Shown one piece after another: positions 36,096 to 49,206 of a stretch of DNA of 64,000 nucleotides. This stretch comes from Cotesia glomerata (lineage: Eukaryota > Arthropoda > Insecta > Hymenoptera > Braconidae). The notes under the pieces are model-generated. The model saw only the letters and a list, made by a program, of their open reading frames with translations, was not told the origin of the DNA and searched no databases. Within the stretch, counting starts at the first letter, position 1, and every line of letters begins with the position of its first letter. The stretch is from positions 11,470,001 through 11,534,000 of the forward strand of contig NC_058159.1 of NCBI RefSeq assembly GCF_020080835.1, given 5' to 3'. The translations under genes and the position numbers were made by a program.

Positions 36096-36266
36096 TCAGC
36101 ATTTTAGTTTTTCAAAAAAAGTTACCAATAAAGTAAAAGTAAGGACATCTACGTATGTTTGCGTGAGAACCGGCAACTGTATTCACGATATTTATTCAAA
36201 TGTTTCTGAACCTAAACACGTGTTTTGTATCATTCCGAATAAAATATATACATAAATATATATTTT

Positions 36267-36410
36267 AACTTCCCGCAAAAAAAATTGAAAAGTTTTCAAT
36301 AATGGGAAGTTATTGATTTCGGTCCGATTTTCAAAAGCCTAGTTTTCATCGGATGTCCACGTTTTGAGGTCTCAGGAAGCCATTCTGACTATTCTTGCCG
36401 AGATGTCAGG

Positions 36411-36483
<73 letters not shown>

Positions 36484-36540
36484 GTATGGTTTCTCAAAAA
36501 CTAATCAACCGATTGAACTCTACGACACGTCTATGACCCA
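36267..36540 (+). repeat. Left-end copy of the AACTTCCCGC repeat with (GT)n
   Basis: AACTTCCCGC start, GGGAAGTTATTGATTTCGG, AGGAAGCCATTCTGA, then (GT)n (36413-36482) and a CTCAAAAACTAATCAACCGA block. About 160 bp upstream it shares ACATCTACGTATGTTTGCGT with the 39291 copy, so the two lie in a duplicated segment of about 430 bp. Confidence 0.65.
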
Positions 36541-36659
36541 AATTTTACTTTTTGTATTTGAGTATTTTAGTTTATTTTTTATTAATTACTTAAAAATTAA
36601 TAGAAACAGTTATTGTTATTAGTGCGGCGATTATTATTTAATTATTGTATTTATTTAGT

Positions 36660-37790
36660 TAATTGTTACTGAAGGTATGATTAAAATTAAGAAATTAAGC
36701 GTGTGAGAAATTATTACGAAGCCGAACGAATTAATTGTAAAAGAAATTAAAAGACTGGGAAAATTATTCTAAGTTCCGAACAAGATTTAGTATGGGAAAG
36801 TGATGAATGGATATAAAATGAAAGAAATGACGATTATTATTTTGTAAGAAATAATTTAGGTAAGCGAAGATTTTATAAGTCCCTAGGACAATTTAGTATG
36901 GAAAATCAATGAATGGATATATAATGAAAGAAATTGCGATTAAAATAATAAAGAATTGTGAATTTGATGAAACGAATGGATAGAGAATGAAGGAAATTAC
37001 AATTAAAATAATAAAGAATTGAGTTTCGAAAATAAAAACTTAGAATTTGGCGAGACGAATGGATAGAAAATAATGGAAATTACGATTAAAATAATAAATA
37101 ATTATTTTTGAATGCTAGTTCGAGGACACCGGATAGGTGTCTAAAACGACTCTTCCGTTTCGTTACAAGAGAGTTGGGGGAAAAATGATAAACGCCAAAA
37201 TTTGGCTCGATAAAGGAAGCAGTTCTTTCTCGGGAGAATTACTCGGGCGAATACTCTTCACCAAGCAATTCCAGAGGATGATACTCTACCTGGAGTCTGA
37301 CCAAGGCCCAGATAAGTATCATGAACCGACCGGATGAAAGTGCTTCTTCCCGTGCCGAAGCCTTCAGCTGAGGTACGGTAGGTGATCATAAGCCGTGTAG
37401 GTGGGGGCGAAGAGGACACTCTCCATTCGCTCTCGGGGTAGAGGTTTAGGCCCAGGGGTGACGGCTAGTCTCTTGGGGAAGCGGGGAACCAGCTCTTGAC
37501 AGTTAGTTCGCGATTTTGAACCGCGAGTATGTGTGAAAAGAGTGTTCTAATATATTGTTTATATTGTTTAATTTGTTTATATTGTTTATATCGTTTATTA
37601 AAATGATCAGGCCAATAAAGAGGTTTTCTTTTTTTCTTTGATTTATTTAAAATGAAGTGTTTTGTTTATTATTTTGTTATTGATAATGTAATCTCCGTTT
37701 ATGACCCTGGACTCCGGCGAGCAAATTTCGAGCCGGGGACAAATAAATTATTTATTTTTATAATTTCTGAAAACGTGGACGTTACACGTC
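36660..37790. repeat. LTR-like block (possible solo LTR)
   Basis: AT-rich, purine-biased DNA with diverged GAATGGATA-AATGAAAGAAAT repeats (36800-37090) leads into a GC-richer domain (37120-37520). An AATAAAG polyadenylation-like signal lies near 37615, and the block ends around GGACGTTACA (37783). TGTTAC near 36665 and GTTACA near 37783 could be LTR ends, but no matching target duplication is visible. Confidence 0.3.
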
Positions 37791-37925
37791 ATTTGAAAAG
37801 ATTTATCAAAACTTAAATCTGAGTAGATTTGAGAGTTAATCCATCGAGCCATTCCGAAAAAATTAAAAATTAAAACATAAAAATTATTTATATTATTATT
37901 TATTTATTATTTATTTATTTACAGC

Positions 37926-38340
37926 ATTTTTGATACATAAGTGTCTTTTGGCAGGGAGTTAGATTATAACCAAAGCATACAAATATATATAATTTCCATT
38001 TCATAATTCTATATAGTCATATCTTAGTTCAAGAATGGATATAACATTAAGCATGAAAAAATATATGTTTTGCAAATCTTTTTTATTATGCACGTCGAAA
38101 ATCACTCTGATGTCTTGGTTCTGGTTGTTTTGTGTGTTTTTAAAAATAAACTTATCTCTGGCTGCTGTATATATAGGGCATTCTAGTATGATGTGTCTGA
38201 GATCTTCTTTCATACCTGTATTACAGCTTGAGCAGAGTTTGTTGGAGTTGAAGATAAAGATTTTTGATTTATTTTTTATTTTCAGGTATAGATTATTTGC
38301 TAGTCTCATATTGATAAGCATTCTTGTCCACTCTTGAAAA
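37926..38340 (-). pseudogene. LINE ORF2 C-terminal fragment
   Basis: Minus-strand 106-residue frame with RLANNLYLKIK, then CSSCNTGMKEDLRHIILEC, the C-x2-C...H-x4-C motif found after RT in many LINEs. It is followed by a short 3' UTR and a TAAA/TAAT-rich tail (to about 37885). It is 5'-truncated; the rest is absent. Confidence 0.65.
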
Positions 38341-38388
38341 GCTCAAATATTAACCAAAAAACACATTTTAAGGTGCTTCAAATGCAGA

Positions 38389-38448
38389 CTTAGCGGGAAG
38401 TTCTAACAGGGTTTGCCTGCGCGGTCAACCGATTTCCAGATTTTTTTA
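38389..38448 (+). repeat. Right-end fragment of the AACTTCCCGC repeat (diverged)
   Basis: CTTAGCGGGAAGTTCTAACA followed by GCGGTCAACCGATTTCC. It is more diverged than the other right ends. Confidence 0.55.
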
Positions 38449-38529
38449 ATTTATGTAGGAATAATTTTTTTATGATATTTAAATAAACTGTATTTAACTA
38501 TATATAGGTATTTAACTGTATATAACTAT

Positions 38530-39020
38530 TTTTATCCGCCTCAGCAAAGGAGCAATTTCACCCTCTCTTCACCTATCAATAGACTGATTAACGCCTGCAA
38601 TTTCATAGTCCAACAGGATAGTGATATTGATCTGCTTGGCTATCAATCGCGTTGCAGCGCCAATGCCCTGGCATCCATCATAACAAACTCTAGACAAACT
38701 AACTCTAGACAATTTAACTAGCTAAAGCATATGATCATACTCCAGCTCCTAAATAATCATACATATTATATTGAGTTTATCTAATCTATAGTAATTTAAT
38801 AATAAATATAGTATTACGAATAGTATTATGTATGTCAGAGTCAAACACCTGTCATCTATAACTTATATTTTGTTAATATTTTTCTTTTTTTTTATTTACT
38901 TATTGCAACATGTGTAAAACACTTTACAACATATATTAATGTATCTTTTTGTAACCTCATAACTGGCCATACAGGCTGTCAGGTTTTGTTAATAAATAAA
39001 TAAATAAATATATAATGCGT
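38530..39020 (+). pseudogene. LINE 3' end fragment, plus strand
   Basis: A short plus-strand frame (about 38553-38718, translating PINRLINACNFIVQQDSDID and onward to a stop) is followed by about 290 bp of UTR-like DNA. It ends in a (TAAA)n tail at about 38990-39012, the usual 3' end of CR1/Jockey-type LINEs. It is too short to assign a family. Confidence 0.4.
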
Positions 39021-39290
39021 TATAATAAAACTTTCAATGTATTGAATACCTTCTTTTCTATTATTAGTTGTCGTTTTTTCTACAAACGTAGGATAACGCG
39101 AAAGATAAAATTTTTAAAAAGATTTTTATCTTGTTACGCCAAAGAAGTATAACTTCTTACGTGCGTACATAAGTACACACATACTTTTTTTAAAAAAAGT
39201 TACCAACAAAATAAAAATAAGTACATCTACGTATGTTTGCGTGAGAATTGGCTACTGTATTCATGATATTTCATATAAATATATATTTTT

Positions 39291-39463
39291 AACTTCCCGC
39301 TAACAAAATTGAAAATTTTCAATAATGGGAAGTTATTGATTTCGGTCCGATTTTTAAAAGTCGAGTTTTCATAGAATGTCCACGTTTTAAGGTCCTAGAA
39401 AGCCATTCTGATTATTCCCACCGAGGTGTCCGGCCGTGTGTGTGTATGTGTGTGTGTGTGTGT

Positions 39464-39530
<67 letters not shown>

Positions 39531-39640
39531 AATAAATTTTTGTCGTACGGTTTCTCAAAAACAAATTAACCGATTGATTTTTTAAAAATAAGTTCAAAGC
39601 GTGTGAAAAAATCATAACAAAGTTATGCATACATTTTTTA
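39291..39640 (+). repeat. Left-end copy of the AACTTCCCGC repeat with (TG)n
   Basis: AACTTCCCGCTAAC, GGGAAGTTATTGATTTCGG, then (TG)n with three interruptions (39435-39529) and CTCAAAAACAAATTAACCGA. It parallels the 36267 copy. Confidence 0.65.
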
Positions 39641-41215
39641 TTCTTAAGGGAGCGTCCATAAACTACGAGGTCATATTTTAGCCCTTCTTAGACCCCTCCC
39701 ACCCCTCATGTAGCCTAACGTAGCTTCCCGTGCAAAAAAAATTTTGATTCATATTGAATTTCAATATAAATTTGATAATGAAATTCATGTTTTGACACAA
39801 ATATGACTTTGATTATAAATTTGCCCAAAAATTTTTTTTTAATTTTATTACAAAAAAAAAAAAAAGTAGTGAACCAAACGTTCAGATTTTTGTTCTGGGC
39901 GTGGACCGAGAATGTCCAAGAATATAGCCGTTTTTTAATACAAAAAAAAAAAATTATAAATTAATTTTTGTAGTGCATTTTTATTCCATTCAAATATTCG
40001 TAACAAATTCAATATCATAATAAGTACTCTCTGGTACCACTGTGACATAAAGTTGGATTTCGTTAAATTTTATGTCAGTTTTAAACGCTGTAAATATATT
40101 GTAGCTTCATATTTATTTTAGGTTAAAAAAAATTTATAATTTATTTTTATAAATTCAGTATAAATCGATTGTTGATTTGGTTTAATTTACTCCTAAATAC
40201 AACTGAATTTTCAGTAAAATAATAATAAGTTTATCATTAAAATTGTTTAAATCTCTCCTGATTACTAAGAAAATGTTAGCAATCTTATACGAAATTTATT
40301 AATAATTTCAGTTTAGTTTCTTACCAAAATAGTATAACGTTCGTATTGAACTGATATGATGTGGAGTCGATTAAAACAGTAATTTTTAATCAAGTGACGA
40401 GTTTATTAAACTCATATATAAATCAATTTCAGAAACATTTTTCCACACCCACAAAAAATTTTTAGGATTATGAGATAATAAATTCGTATTCCATTTTTTC
40501 TAGCATTCTTGGTTGGTCATTCTGTTATTAAAAAGTAAGCGACGAATATATTTTCATTCACAAATTTATTATTTATTAAAATTGGTTTATAAAAAGTTTT
40601 TACAAAGTTTGATTCAAATTGTTACAATTTTATTCTAATTTTGATATGCAACTCTGATTTTTTTATATATGAATCTCATTATGTGTTTTACACAAAAAAA
40701 AAGTATGGATTTTTTAGAAATAAAATATTAATCAATGAAAGTAATTTTATCATATTTTACTATAGTTTTAAGGTTGATGGCTAATTTCTTGTTCAGATAA
40801 CGAGAAATGTAAATTTAAAGCTTATCTAAAAAGCATGGGATTTTTTTAAAACTATAATAATTAATAATTATTTTTGAAAATTATTCAGATAATTTATTTA
40901 CCATTCAAATGGACAATAACTTACTTGACAATTATGAAGTTACAGATAATTTATTATCCTTTAAAAAACAAGGAACTATTTTTTAGCGCTATTTAAATAA
41001 TAAAATAATTTTCGCTGAAAATTCGCGTTAGAATTGAATGATCAGCGTTGTAGCAATAATAAAAAAAATATTTGAACACATTTTAAAGTATTTTTGGACG
41101 TTTAAAAAAACTGAAATAAAATGTATTGGATTGAATACATTTAGTTAAGTAAGTACGTCTAACAAATTGAACTTAAAAAAAAAAATAATTAACCAAGTAG
41201 AAAAAAACAAGTTCA
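39641..41215. other. Unassigned AT-rich DNA
   Basis: A GC-richer stretch GGGAGCGTCCATAAACTACG at 39650 looks like the end of an old repeat. Beyond it there is only AT-rich sequence with no ORF or clear repeat. Confidence 0.35.
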
Positions 41216-41500
41216 TCCCAGTAAACACGTTTACGTCAATGTGACGTCAAAATGACATTGGGCTATGTCAGGATTTACGTAAGATACAAGTCACGAATGA
41301 GTCATATATGACTCATTATTTCACACTTCTTGACGTAAGATTCTGACGTAAAAATATGACGTAATCATGACGTCAGTATTATGTCTCAATGACATTTATG
41401 ACGTCAATATGACATACCTGTGATGTCTATATCATGATAATGATGTCATTATGACGTAAAAGTGATGTAAGTGATGTAAGAATTGTACCTCAGAAAAAAT
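41216..41500. repeat. TGACGT-rich block
   Basis: Within about 285 bases the core TGACGT/ACGTCA or close variants (TGATGTC, TGACATA) occur some twenty times, including several TGACGTCA octamers and a TCATATATGA palindrome. It begins near CCCAGTAAACACGTTTACG. This is probably a decayed short satellite or foldback arm. Confidence 0.6.
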
Positions 41501-41624
41501 ATTAAAAAAAAAATTTCTCAAAAATAAAAAGATGGCAATTTTGAAATTAATTATAGTGTTGTGGACTTATTACAAAGTTTGAAAAACTCTAGTTATATGT
41601 TGATACTTGATGAAAAAATCCTGA

Positions 41625-41712
41625 AATATGCTGGGCTCGAACTTGGGTCCTCACGTATCGAAGTCTGGAACGCTGCTCACTTGTCCAAGTAACGGTTCAT
41701 GTTACGAAGTAA
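41625..41712 (-). other. tRNA-like pseudo-sequence
   Basis: The minus strand has TTGGACAAGTGAGCAGCG (A-box-like) and CAAGTTCGAGCCCAGC (B-box). The acceptor pairing is poor. It is likely a SINE remnant. Confidence 0.4.
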
Positions 41713-41995
41713 ATAACTTATGTGATAAGCTTCACATGACGAAAAATGCTTATTTCATAATTTTTTCTGAGATTAAATGGATTTTAAGAGCTGGAATTGT
41801 ATAAAATTCAAGTCTAATAATTTATACAATTTTATAAAATTTCATTAAACTCATGAAATTTTATAAAGTTCTATAAAACTTTGTAAAAACTCTTATAAAA
41901 GGCTCTTTAGTGAAACTTGTGGTAATGAATAGGCAATTTATAAATTTTCATAAGAATTGATTGAATCTTACACTTTCAAAAATTTTCGTCTAAAA

Positions 41996-42066
41996 GCGGA
42001 CACAGAGAACTTTAGACTCTCTGCGGACACAGAGAACTTTAGACTCTCTGCGGACACAGAGAATTT
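41996..42066. repeat. 27-bp tandem repeat, 2.6 units
   Basis: GCGGACACAGAGAACTTTAG and seven further bases repeat exactly at 41996-42022 and 42023-42049, with a partial third unit to 42066. Confidence 0.9.
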
Positions 42067-43453
42067 TCACAGAGTGAAATTTTTTCAGAGTAAACGATGT
42101 ATCCGTGTCATTTGAATATTTTTTAATACTTATTGATTTCTCAAGACTCGAATTTTTTTTTTATTTAATTTTTTCCGAAAATTTAGTATTTTTCATTTGG
42201 ATTTTTCTTCTTCAAAATTTCAATTTACAAAATTTAGATTTTTTTTTTTAATTTCAACTCTTTTAAGTATACCATTTTTTTAATCTATATTTCTTTTTAA
42301 TGTTAATTTTTGTGTTAAAAATTTTTATGTTAAATATTGAACATTTTTTTATGTTGATTTTACACAAGAAAATGTTAAATTAACACTTAAAAAAGTTAAA
42401 TATTTAACACTAAAGTTTTTGACGCAATGACGCAAAATTTTTTACTGTGTAAAATACTATTAGTCTCGTCAATAACAATCATGGAACTGTTTGAATTATT
42501 TCAAATACAATGTTTCATAAGTAGCAGCACTAGTGTCAGAAAATTATTTTTCAAGTAATAGTGCAATATTTAAGTGACTGACATTTAATTTCTTGACGCG
42601 AAACCATAAGAAATTATATGTTTACTCGCTTGACGGTTTAAAAATTTAGAGTTCATGCCACATAAATTGAACTCGGTATTTTGTTATCAGTTTCACACCA
42701 AATCATTCATACTGAATGAAGTCGAAAATATTTTTACAATGGATAAAAGTACCTAAATTCATGGAAAAATATAAGTGAGAAACATATGCAACGAAAAAAA
42801 AGTATTTCTTGCACCAAGAAAATTTTGACGGAGGCCGAAGTTATATTGGAGCAAGAAGTGTTTTAGTGTCAAGAAATTTTGACTTCATTCACGAAATTTT
42901 CAGTCATCTCTAATATATTCTTAGTCCAAAGAAATTTACCTTTGAGTCAAGATTTTTTTTCTGCAGTGTATGGAAACATACAAGCAAAGATATAAAAAGT
43001 TTATATCCCACATGTATTTAATTTCTATGTTTTTTTCTTAAAAACGTAAATGAAAAATATTTTGTATGTTATTTGCTAATATGTTAGATATATTCATTAA
43101 TATTATAAATTATAAATTTTTGTTATTAAGAGCGGACTTAAATTTGCAAGGTACCAGCTTAAATCAGCTGTTTACCTCTTCCTGATTCTTACTAAATTTT
43201 AAACCAATTTTCACTAATATTTAGCGATTAATTGTAAATTAGACATCTTGTTGAAGAAGTTTTATGTTTGATAAATTTTGATCAATCGATAATATTAAAA
43301 AAATACATCCTCCAAATTTTATCAATATTGTGGAAAATAATCGTTTGTCACTGATTTAGAAAATGACTTTCAAATTACGTCAGTATTATGTACAATTGTG
43401 ACAAATTATTGATGTTAAATAATGACTCACAAGCACAAAATATATAGTTTGTA
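42067..43453. other. Unassigned AT-rich DNA
   Basis: No gene or identifiable repeat is visible. It ends where the Helitron 3' terminus begins. Confidence 0.35.
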
Positions 43454-43740
43454 CTAGCTGACCCGGCAAACGTTGTTTTGCCATATAAATAATTTCCTAG
43501 TAATTTCTAGTGTAGACAAAAAATAGCTTACTTATTGTAAGTATGTATGTATGTTAGAATGTGTATATTGTATGTATGTAAGAATGTGGTATATGCGTGA
43601 AATAAGCATGGAGCGCTGTGAACGATGAGGGAATATAAAAATAACAAAAGGCAAACATTATTTTTAAGTTATTATAATTTATTCCTTAAAATTATATATC
43701 ATTAATTAAACAATTACGACAGTAACACTATTAAACAATA

Positions 43741-46700
43741 TCAATCTCTTAATGCCATAGCGTGAACAATATTTTTTGTTAGACCATCTTTAGCTAACAC
43801 AAACAAACTGGATGGTTTACCCACTCGAGAGCATGCCACGTATAATTGTCCGTGTGAAAAACATGGTGTTCTCAAATCTAATCCACAAACAGACATCGTT
43901 TGACCTTGGGATTTGTTGATAGTCATTGCAAATGCCAATCTAATCGGAAACTGAATACGTTTGAATTGAATTGGCACATCTGTAGGTATAATAGGAATCC
44001 GTGGTATGAGTATATTTTCACCTCTGAACTTGCCATTTAAAATCCTGGCTTCGATCACGTTTTTCATTAATTTTTGAATGACTAATCGCGTACCGTTGTA
44101 CAGCCGGGGTGGGTTCAAATTACGAAGCAAAATAATTGGAGATCCAACCTTTAATTGTAAATTATGCGGTGGCATGCCTGGCAAATCCAGTGAGTTCAAA
44201 AACTCTGTGGGAAAATTTACTGCTTCGCTGTCGTCGCAAACTGTATCAATAGATTTATATGATACCAAGTTCCCTGGCAACAACATTTGTATCTTCAGAT
44301 TTAAATTGTCAACGTCTACATTTTTTGCCGCTAAAATCGCTCTTTCTGCAAGCCACTCATGATTTATGTACTGTGTGTGTACATCGGGAAATATTTGTTC
44401 AATGAGAGTATCTTGCGAATCAGCGATTGTGCAGAAATCGGTCGGTAATTTTACGTATCCAGTTTCATCTATAGCAACTTTTCCATCACCGATATCTAAG
44501 AGTTGTTTTGAAAATGTTTCAGCGGATGGATCTTGAAGCATTCGAACGCGCATATTTATTTTTAGCTGTAATTTTTCAACATTACGCCACAATGGAGATG
44601 ATTTTAAGAAAGCGTTGATCTCATCAGCGTATGTTGAACGTGAAATGACTGGAAGTGTTTGTCTGAAATCACCTGAAAGGACCAACAGAGTTCCGCCAAA
44701 TAGTTTGTCACTGTTTTTAATATCTTTCAATGTCCTGTTCAACGCCTCAAGTGAATGTTTGTGTGCCATAGTACATTCATCCCAAATAATAATTTTACAC
44801 CGTTTCAGCACAGTGGCCATGGACGATTGTTTCTTAATGTTGCATACTGCGTCAGGGTTATTCTGAATATTTAGTGGCAGCTTAAATACTGAATGAGCTG
44901 TTCTACCTCCATCCAATAAAGTTGCTGCAATGCCCAATGATGCAACGGCCAATGCGATGCCATTATTTGATCGTATTTCAGCAAGAATTAGCGAAATAAC
45001 GAATGTTTTGCCAGTTCCACCCGGTGCATCCAAAAAGAAGAACCCACCTTGTCCAGCTGAAACTGCGAGCATAATGCGATCATAAATGGTTCTTTGTTCC
45101 TCATTCATTAGTGGGACGTTGCGGGCAACAATCGCTGCCATTTCTACAGAACTGTACTGCAGTTCACGATTCATTTCAGTATTCATTAAATCAGATGCAG
45201 TTCGATTTGGCGAATTCATACCGAAATTACTAAGTGGTAAGTTGGCAATGACAATGCAAAGATCCTCAATAGCAATCAATGCTTCATTGTACATTTCGTC
45301 GCTGAATGTTATGGTTAGATCGTGGCACCGTATACGATGTTGATGCAATATATCATCAGTCATTGAATCTTTGTGATTTTCCCATAATATCTGTGCTCGG
45401 GCTGGGAAACATATAGTCAACACTATAGCGAATAGTAGACGAATTTGTATTGCTGTACAGTTCAATGCAGCTTCAGCAAGCATGCATTCCCACTGGTTGT
45501 CGTCTTCCAGCAAGCCGAGTGCAAGGCATGCATCTTTATACGTTGGATATTGTTGCCCATTCACTTTACGTATATCTTGAAATGATAATGGGCCAGTAAC
45601 ATTAACCAACAACAGTCGAAGATAAAAGCACTCCGTGTGTCTTGGATTGACTGTAAATAATCGCCCCAAGGCGTTTGATTTAAATAAATTGAGACATGCA
45701 GCAACTGGTGAGCCTTGCTTGCGGGGCATCCATGTTTTTGTTTGAGTCCATGTGAAATAGCGTGGTACTTGTGAATAGAGTAATGTTCGTGCAAAGGCAC
45801 CAAAATCATCCGCACGATTACACAATTCAAAAAATGCAGTGAGTGTAGTTTTAGATGGATTTATTGCACGATCAATCGCTGTCTCGTTCGTGAAAAATAC
45901 ACGCTGACCGTTTTCAAGATGGATGGCTAACTGAACAACTGCTGGATCCCGTTCATGAATTGGAAAACCAAAGATACGCCAAACAGCTTCATTGGAGCTG
46001 ATGTACCGACCAATTTGGTAGAGCGTTATTTCATCGTTTTTATTCACTGGAGGAGCATTCACATTAGTATTTTCCACTCTAAACACAGCCATATCACTGC
46101 CTTTATGGACATACTTGCAAATGTATTTGATGCTCTTCACAGAACTGCAGAACTCAACATTAATATGAGCATTATATGTCTTGCTCAGCAGAGGCGAATA
46201 TGGCACCACCCAACGATTGTCAATATCAATGTCTGTGTTGATGATATTTTTAATAAACGATTGTCCGCCATTTTCAGGATTTCTTCGACGATATATTGGG
46301 TATCCGTCGACATTTGTGACCGTATCATTGGTAAAATCTTTAGGGAAATTTTTAGTACATTTCCCATCAGCCATGCAAGGCAATGAACTATTAAGAGTAC
46401 CACATGGACCATGAATCATGTTTGTTGTAACAATATCAAACAGCAGTTGGTCAGTGGATGGATCTGGAATTTCCGCAGAAATGATACTATCGATTTCTTC
46501 AGGACGGATTTTGTCGATGAACCAAACCAAAATGTGTGCATGAGGTAATCCTCGCTTTTGCCACTCAACCGAATACATCCAGCAACATGTGGGACCAAAT
46601 ACATGTGATTTAGTAATGAAACTTATCAAAGACTTCAACTTTTGTCTGAACACACGTGCTGTAATGTCATGGCGATGTATTGCATTTTGGCCAGGCAGTA

Positions 46701-48353
46701 GCAAAGATGTAATCTTTGGCCATTTTGGATTACATGTGAACGTGATAAATAAACATGGTCGTCCATATTCGCGCACGAAAGTCAGAGCATCCTGTATATA
46801 TTCTTGCATATGACGTGGACTGCCTACGTACGATGATGGTAAAATGACATGGTTACCAATTTCGGCGACGTCGGCGTTGTTGTTGATAGCGTCTCACAAA
46901 TGAATGTACTCTTCCGCGCGCAGCTTTTGTTGATTATATCGTAAGTATCGTAGTCGTTCGCTCTCAATCTTCGCGTACATGTCGACCATGAATTGTTGAC
47001 AAAGCTCACGACATCGTAAAATGACGTTGTCCAGGCCACGTCTAATCATTAATCGGTACGCATAATAATCCTTTGAGCTAACGTTCTTGTTTGTTTCAGC
47101 TCCTGTAATATTTGTTCATAAAAATTAATTTAAATTTATTACGTTCAATAATTTAATTGTTTTGTTAAATGATTAATGATCAAATTAATAATCAATGAAG
47201 TACCTGATACGGGATCTCGTTGTTTTATGTTTATGCAATATCCGTCTTGTCCCTTCCAGAATATTAGCGGATATTGGAGAGTGTCATATGAACGATGTGT
47301 GTCAGCAATGAACTGAAGATTATTATTTCTTCTACGAATCACAATTTCTCGTGCAGCTGTACAATCGCCAACCATGATTCCAGCAACATCATCAACAACG
47401 GGTGCATTGAATCTACGAATATGCTCTCCAGCTGGTGTTTTATCAGGATTAATGACGATAGCGTGATTATCGCTTTGTAATTGGTGCATATGCGATTTGA
47501 ATATTTTCAACAACTCGTTGTGCTCGTTCAAAAGAGCATCTAGCTCGCTGACGATGCGCCTGGCATAAAGTGAATCAAGGTTATTATAATCACAACGTGC
47601 ATTCACGCGATTGGCAAGTGCGCTTCCGGAATCCTTGCCGCCCATAAAGTAGATTTGTAAGAATTTATGTGGTTCGTTTGGCATTGGCAACAGTGAGCCC
47701 ATTTTATGATAAACTTGGCCTCTGATTTTGAATGTAGAATTGAATTGTTGACCATTTGCATTAGTATTTCGAACTATTTCTGTTGCTCCGAACGATGTCA
47801 TTTGAAAGCATGAATTGAATTTTCGAATTGACTTCAGGAACACGTTAGAATCTGGATCCGTGCCGATAAGTAAGCCGTTCAATGGTTCAGGTGGTGTTTC
47901 AATTTCAGGTAGTTGCACTTTTCCTGACGCGCAACACATCCCAGCTGGCTCATTTTTGAATTTCAGAGCATGACAATGCGGACATTCCTTGTCCATAGCA
48001 CCAATTACCACTTTTGAATGAGCATAATATTCAATATCGGGCTCATACTGGAGTGCTAGACGCAGGAATGAATCAGATATAAATGCTCGATGTACCTGTT
48101 GTCGTTGTTGGTCATTTGTTCTTCGTCTATTGACTGTGAAACGGCGTGATTGTCGTTGTTCTAATCTTCTGACTTCATTGCGTTCAGCTCGTGTATCTTC
48201 TGGCTCTTCTTGATGCAATTGCGCCATTCTGACACGTGCATCAGTATTTTGTTGCTGGATTTGTTCTTTTGTTCTTTCGGATCTGCTATTTCGCAAGTTT
48301 CGAGCTTTACTTGTACTGCGGCTCAAATCAGCCCCTTTGCGTTTTCTTGGCAT
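43741..48353 (-). pseudogene. Helitron replicase: Rep (HUH) plus PIF1 helicase, one internal stop
   Basis: It is predicted to nick and unwind DNA for rolling-circle transposition. Exon 1 (48353-47204, starting MPRKRKG) joins exon 2 (47102-43741) across a 101-base GT-AG intron with matching phase, giving about 1,503 residues. A zinc-binding segment has CPHC at 124-127 and CC at 140-141. The Rep domain has LFITFTCNPKW, the HUH motif LPHAHILVW (His 571 and 573) and YICKYVHKG (Tyr 710 and 714). The helicase has FLDAPGGTGKT (about 1076-1083), IIWDECTMAH (about 1157) and SGDFRQTLPVI, and ends near HGQLYVACSRVGKPSSL. All catalytic motifs are intact. The only lesion seen is TGA at 46896-46894, between exon 2 start and the Rep domain. 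The start codon follows an acceptor-like TACAG. Confidence 0.92.
47103..47203 (-). other. Intron of the Helitron replicase
   Basis: Donor CAG|GTACTT at 47204/47203 and acceptor ATTACAG at 47103. Reading through it gives a stop within about 20 codons; removing it joins DPVSG to ETNKN in frame. Confidence 0.75.
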
Positions 48354-49206
48354 TGCTCACTGTACAAAACATACATAAATAGAATTAATGAAATTATTTA
48401 ATGATGAAAAATGTTAAAAGTATAATTAGGGCCAGGATTTTTGCCGCAGTTTTTAAATGATTAGTTTTAATTTATGAAATTATAACAAAAATATAAGTTT
48501 TATGGAAAAAATTTTCAATCAAAAAGAAAAAATTAAATTTTATGAAAACATTGTCTCTTATAATTTTTTCATACAACCAATATTTCCATTGACATTTCAA
48601 AATAAAGATTCATAATGATTGATTTTTTGGAAACTATGAAAATCTTAATTGTTCAATTACATTTTTTTAATAAAATTAAATTAAAATTACATTTTTATAA
48701 GATTAACAATATTTTCGATATAAATAAAAAAAAGTATACTTACAACACAAAATCCGTTGTTATTGGAAGCTCGTGTCACGTGTTGAGTACTTTTGAGGTT
48801 ATAAAATCACTTGATTAACTAATCGTGCAAAATACACTCAAAATTGATAATTTAATTATTATTGATAAAATAGGAATGATTAAAAGTTAATATGAGAGTT
48901 ACACTGAGATAGCAAAATAATAATTGTCAACGTTACTACTACACTTGATGCATAAACAATAATGATGGCCGACAACTGTGTAGGGAGTGAGAAAGAAAGG
49001 AGACCGGCTTCGTTCTCATCCCTACTCCGTGCTGTTTACTGGGTCAGAAGTGACACCTGTAGACATCTGGCGGGGATAACTAATTAAATGACGATTGATC
49101 AGTTTTCGACCGGAGAGGAAAAATGATTAAATTACTAAAATGGCTATTAAAAAATAAGGGTTGATCGTAGAAGGGTGAAAATTGAGGATTGTATGTATTT
49201 TTGTAT
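48354..49206. other. Helitron 5' non-coding region
   Basis: AT-rich sequence upstream of the replicase start, carrying its presumed promoter. It ends with the GTAT target duplication (49203-49206) at the LTR. No ORF. Confidence 0.5.

Noticed and set aside
43741..48353. Host PIF1 helicase gene
   Set aside because: The HUH Rep domain, Helitron-type zinc segment and the Helitron 3' hairpin with CTAG show it is a transposon replicase.
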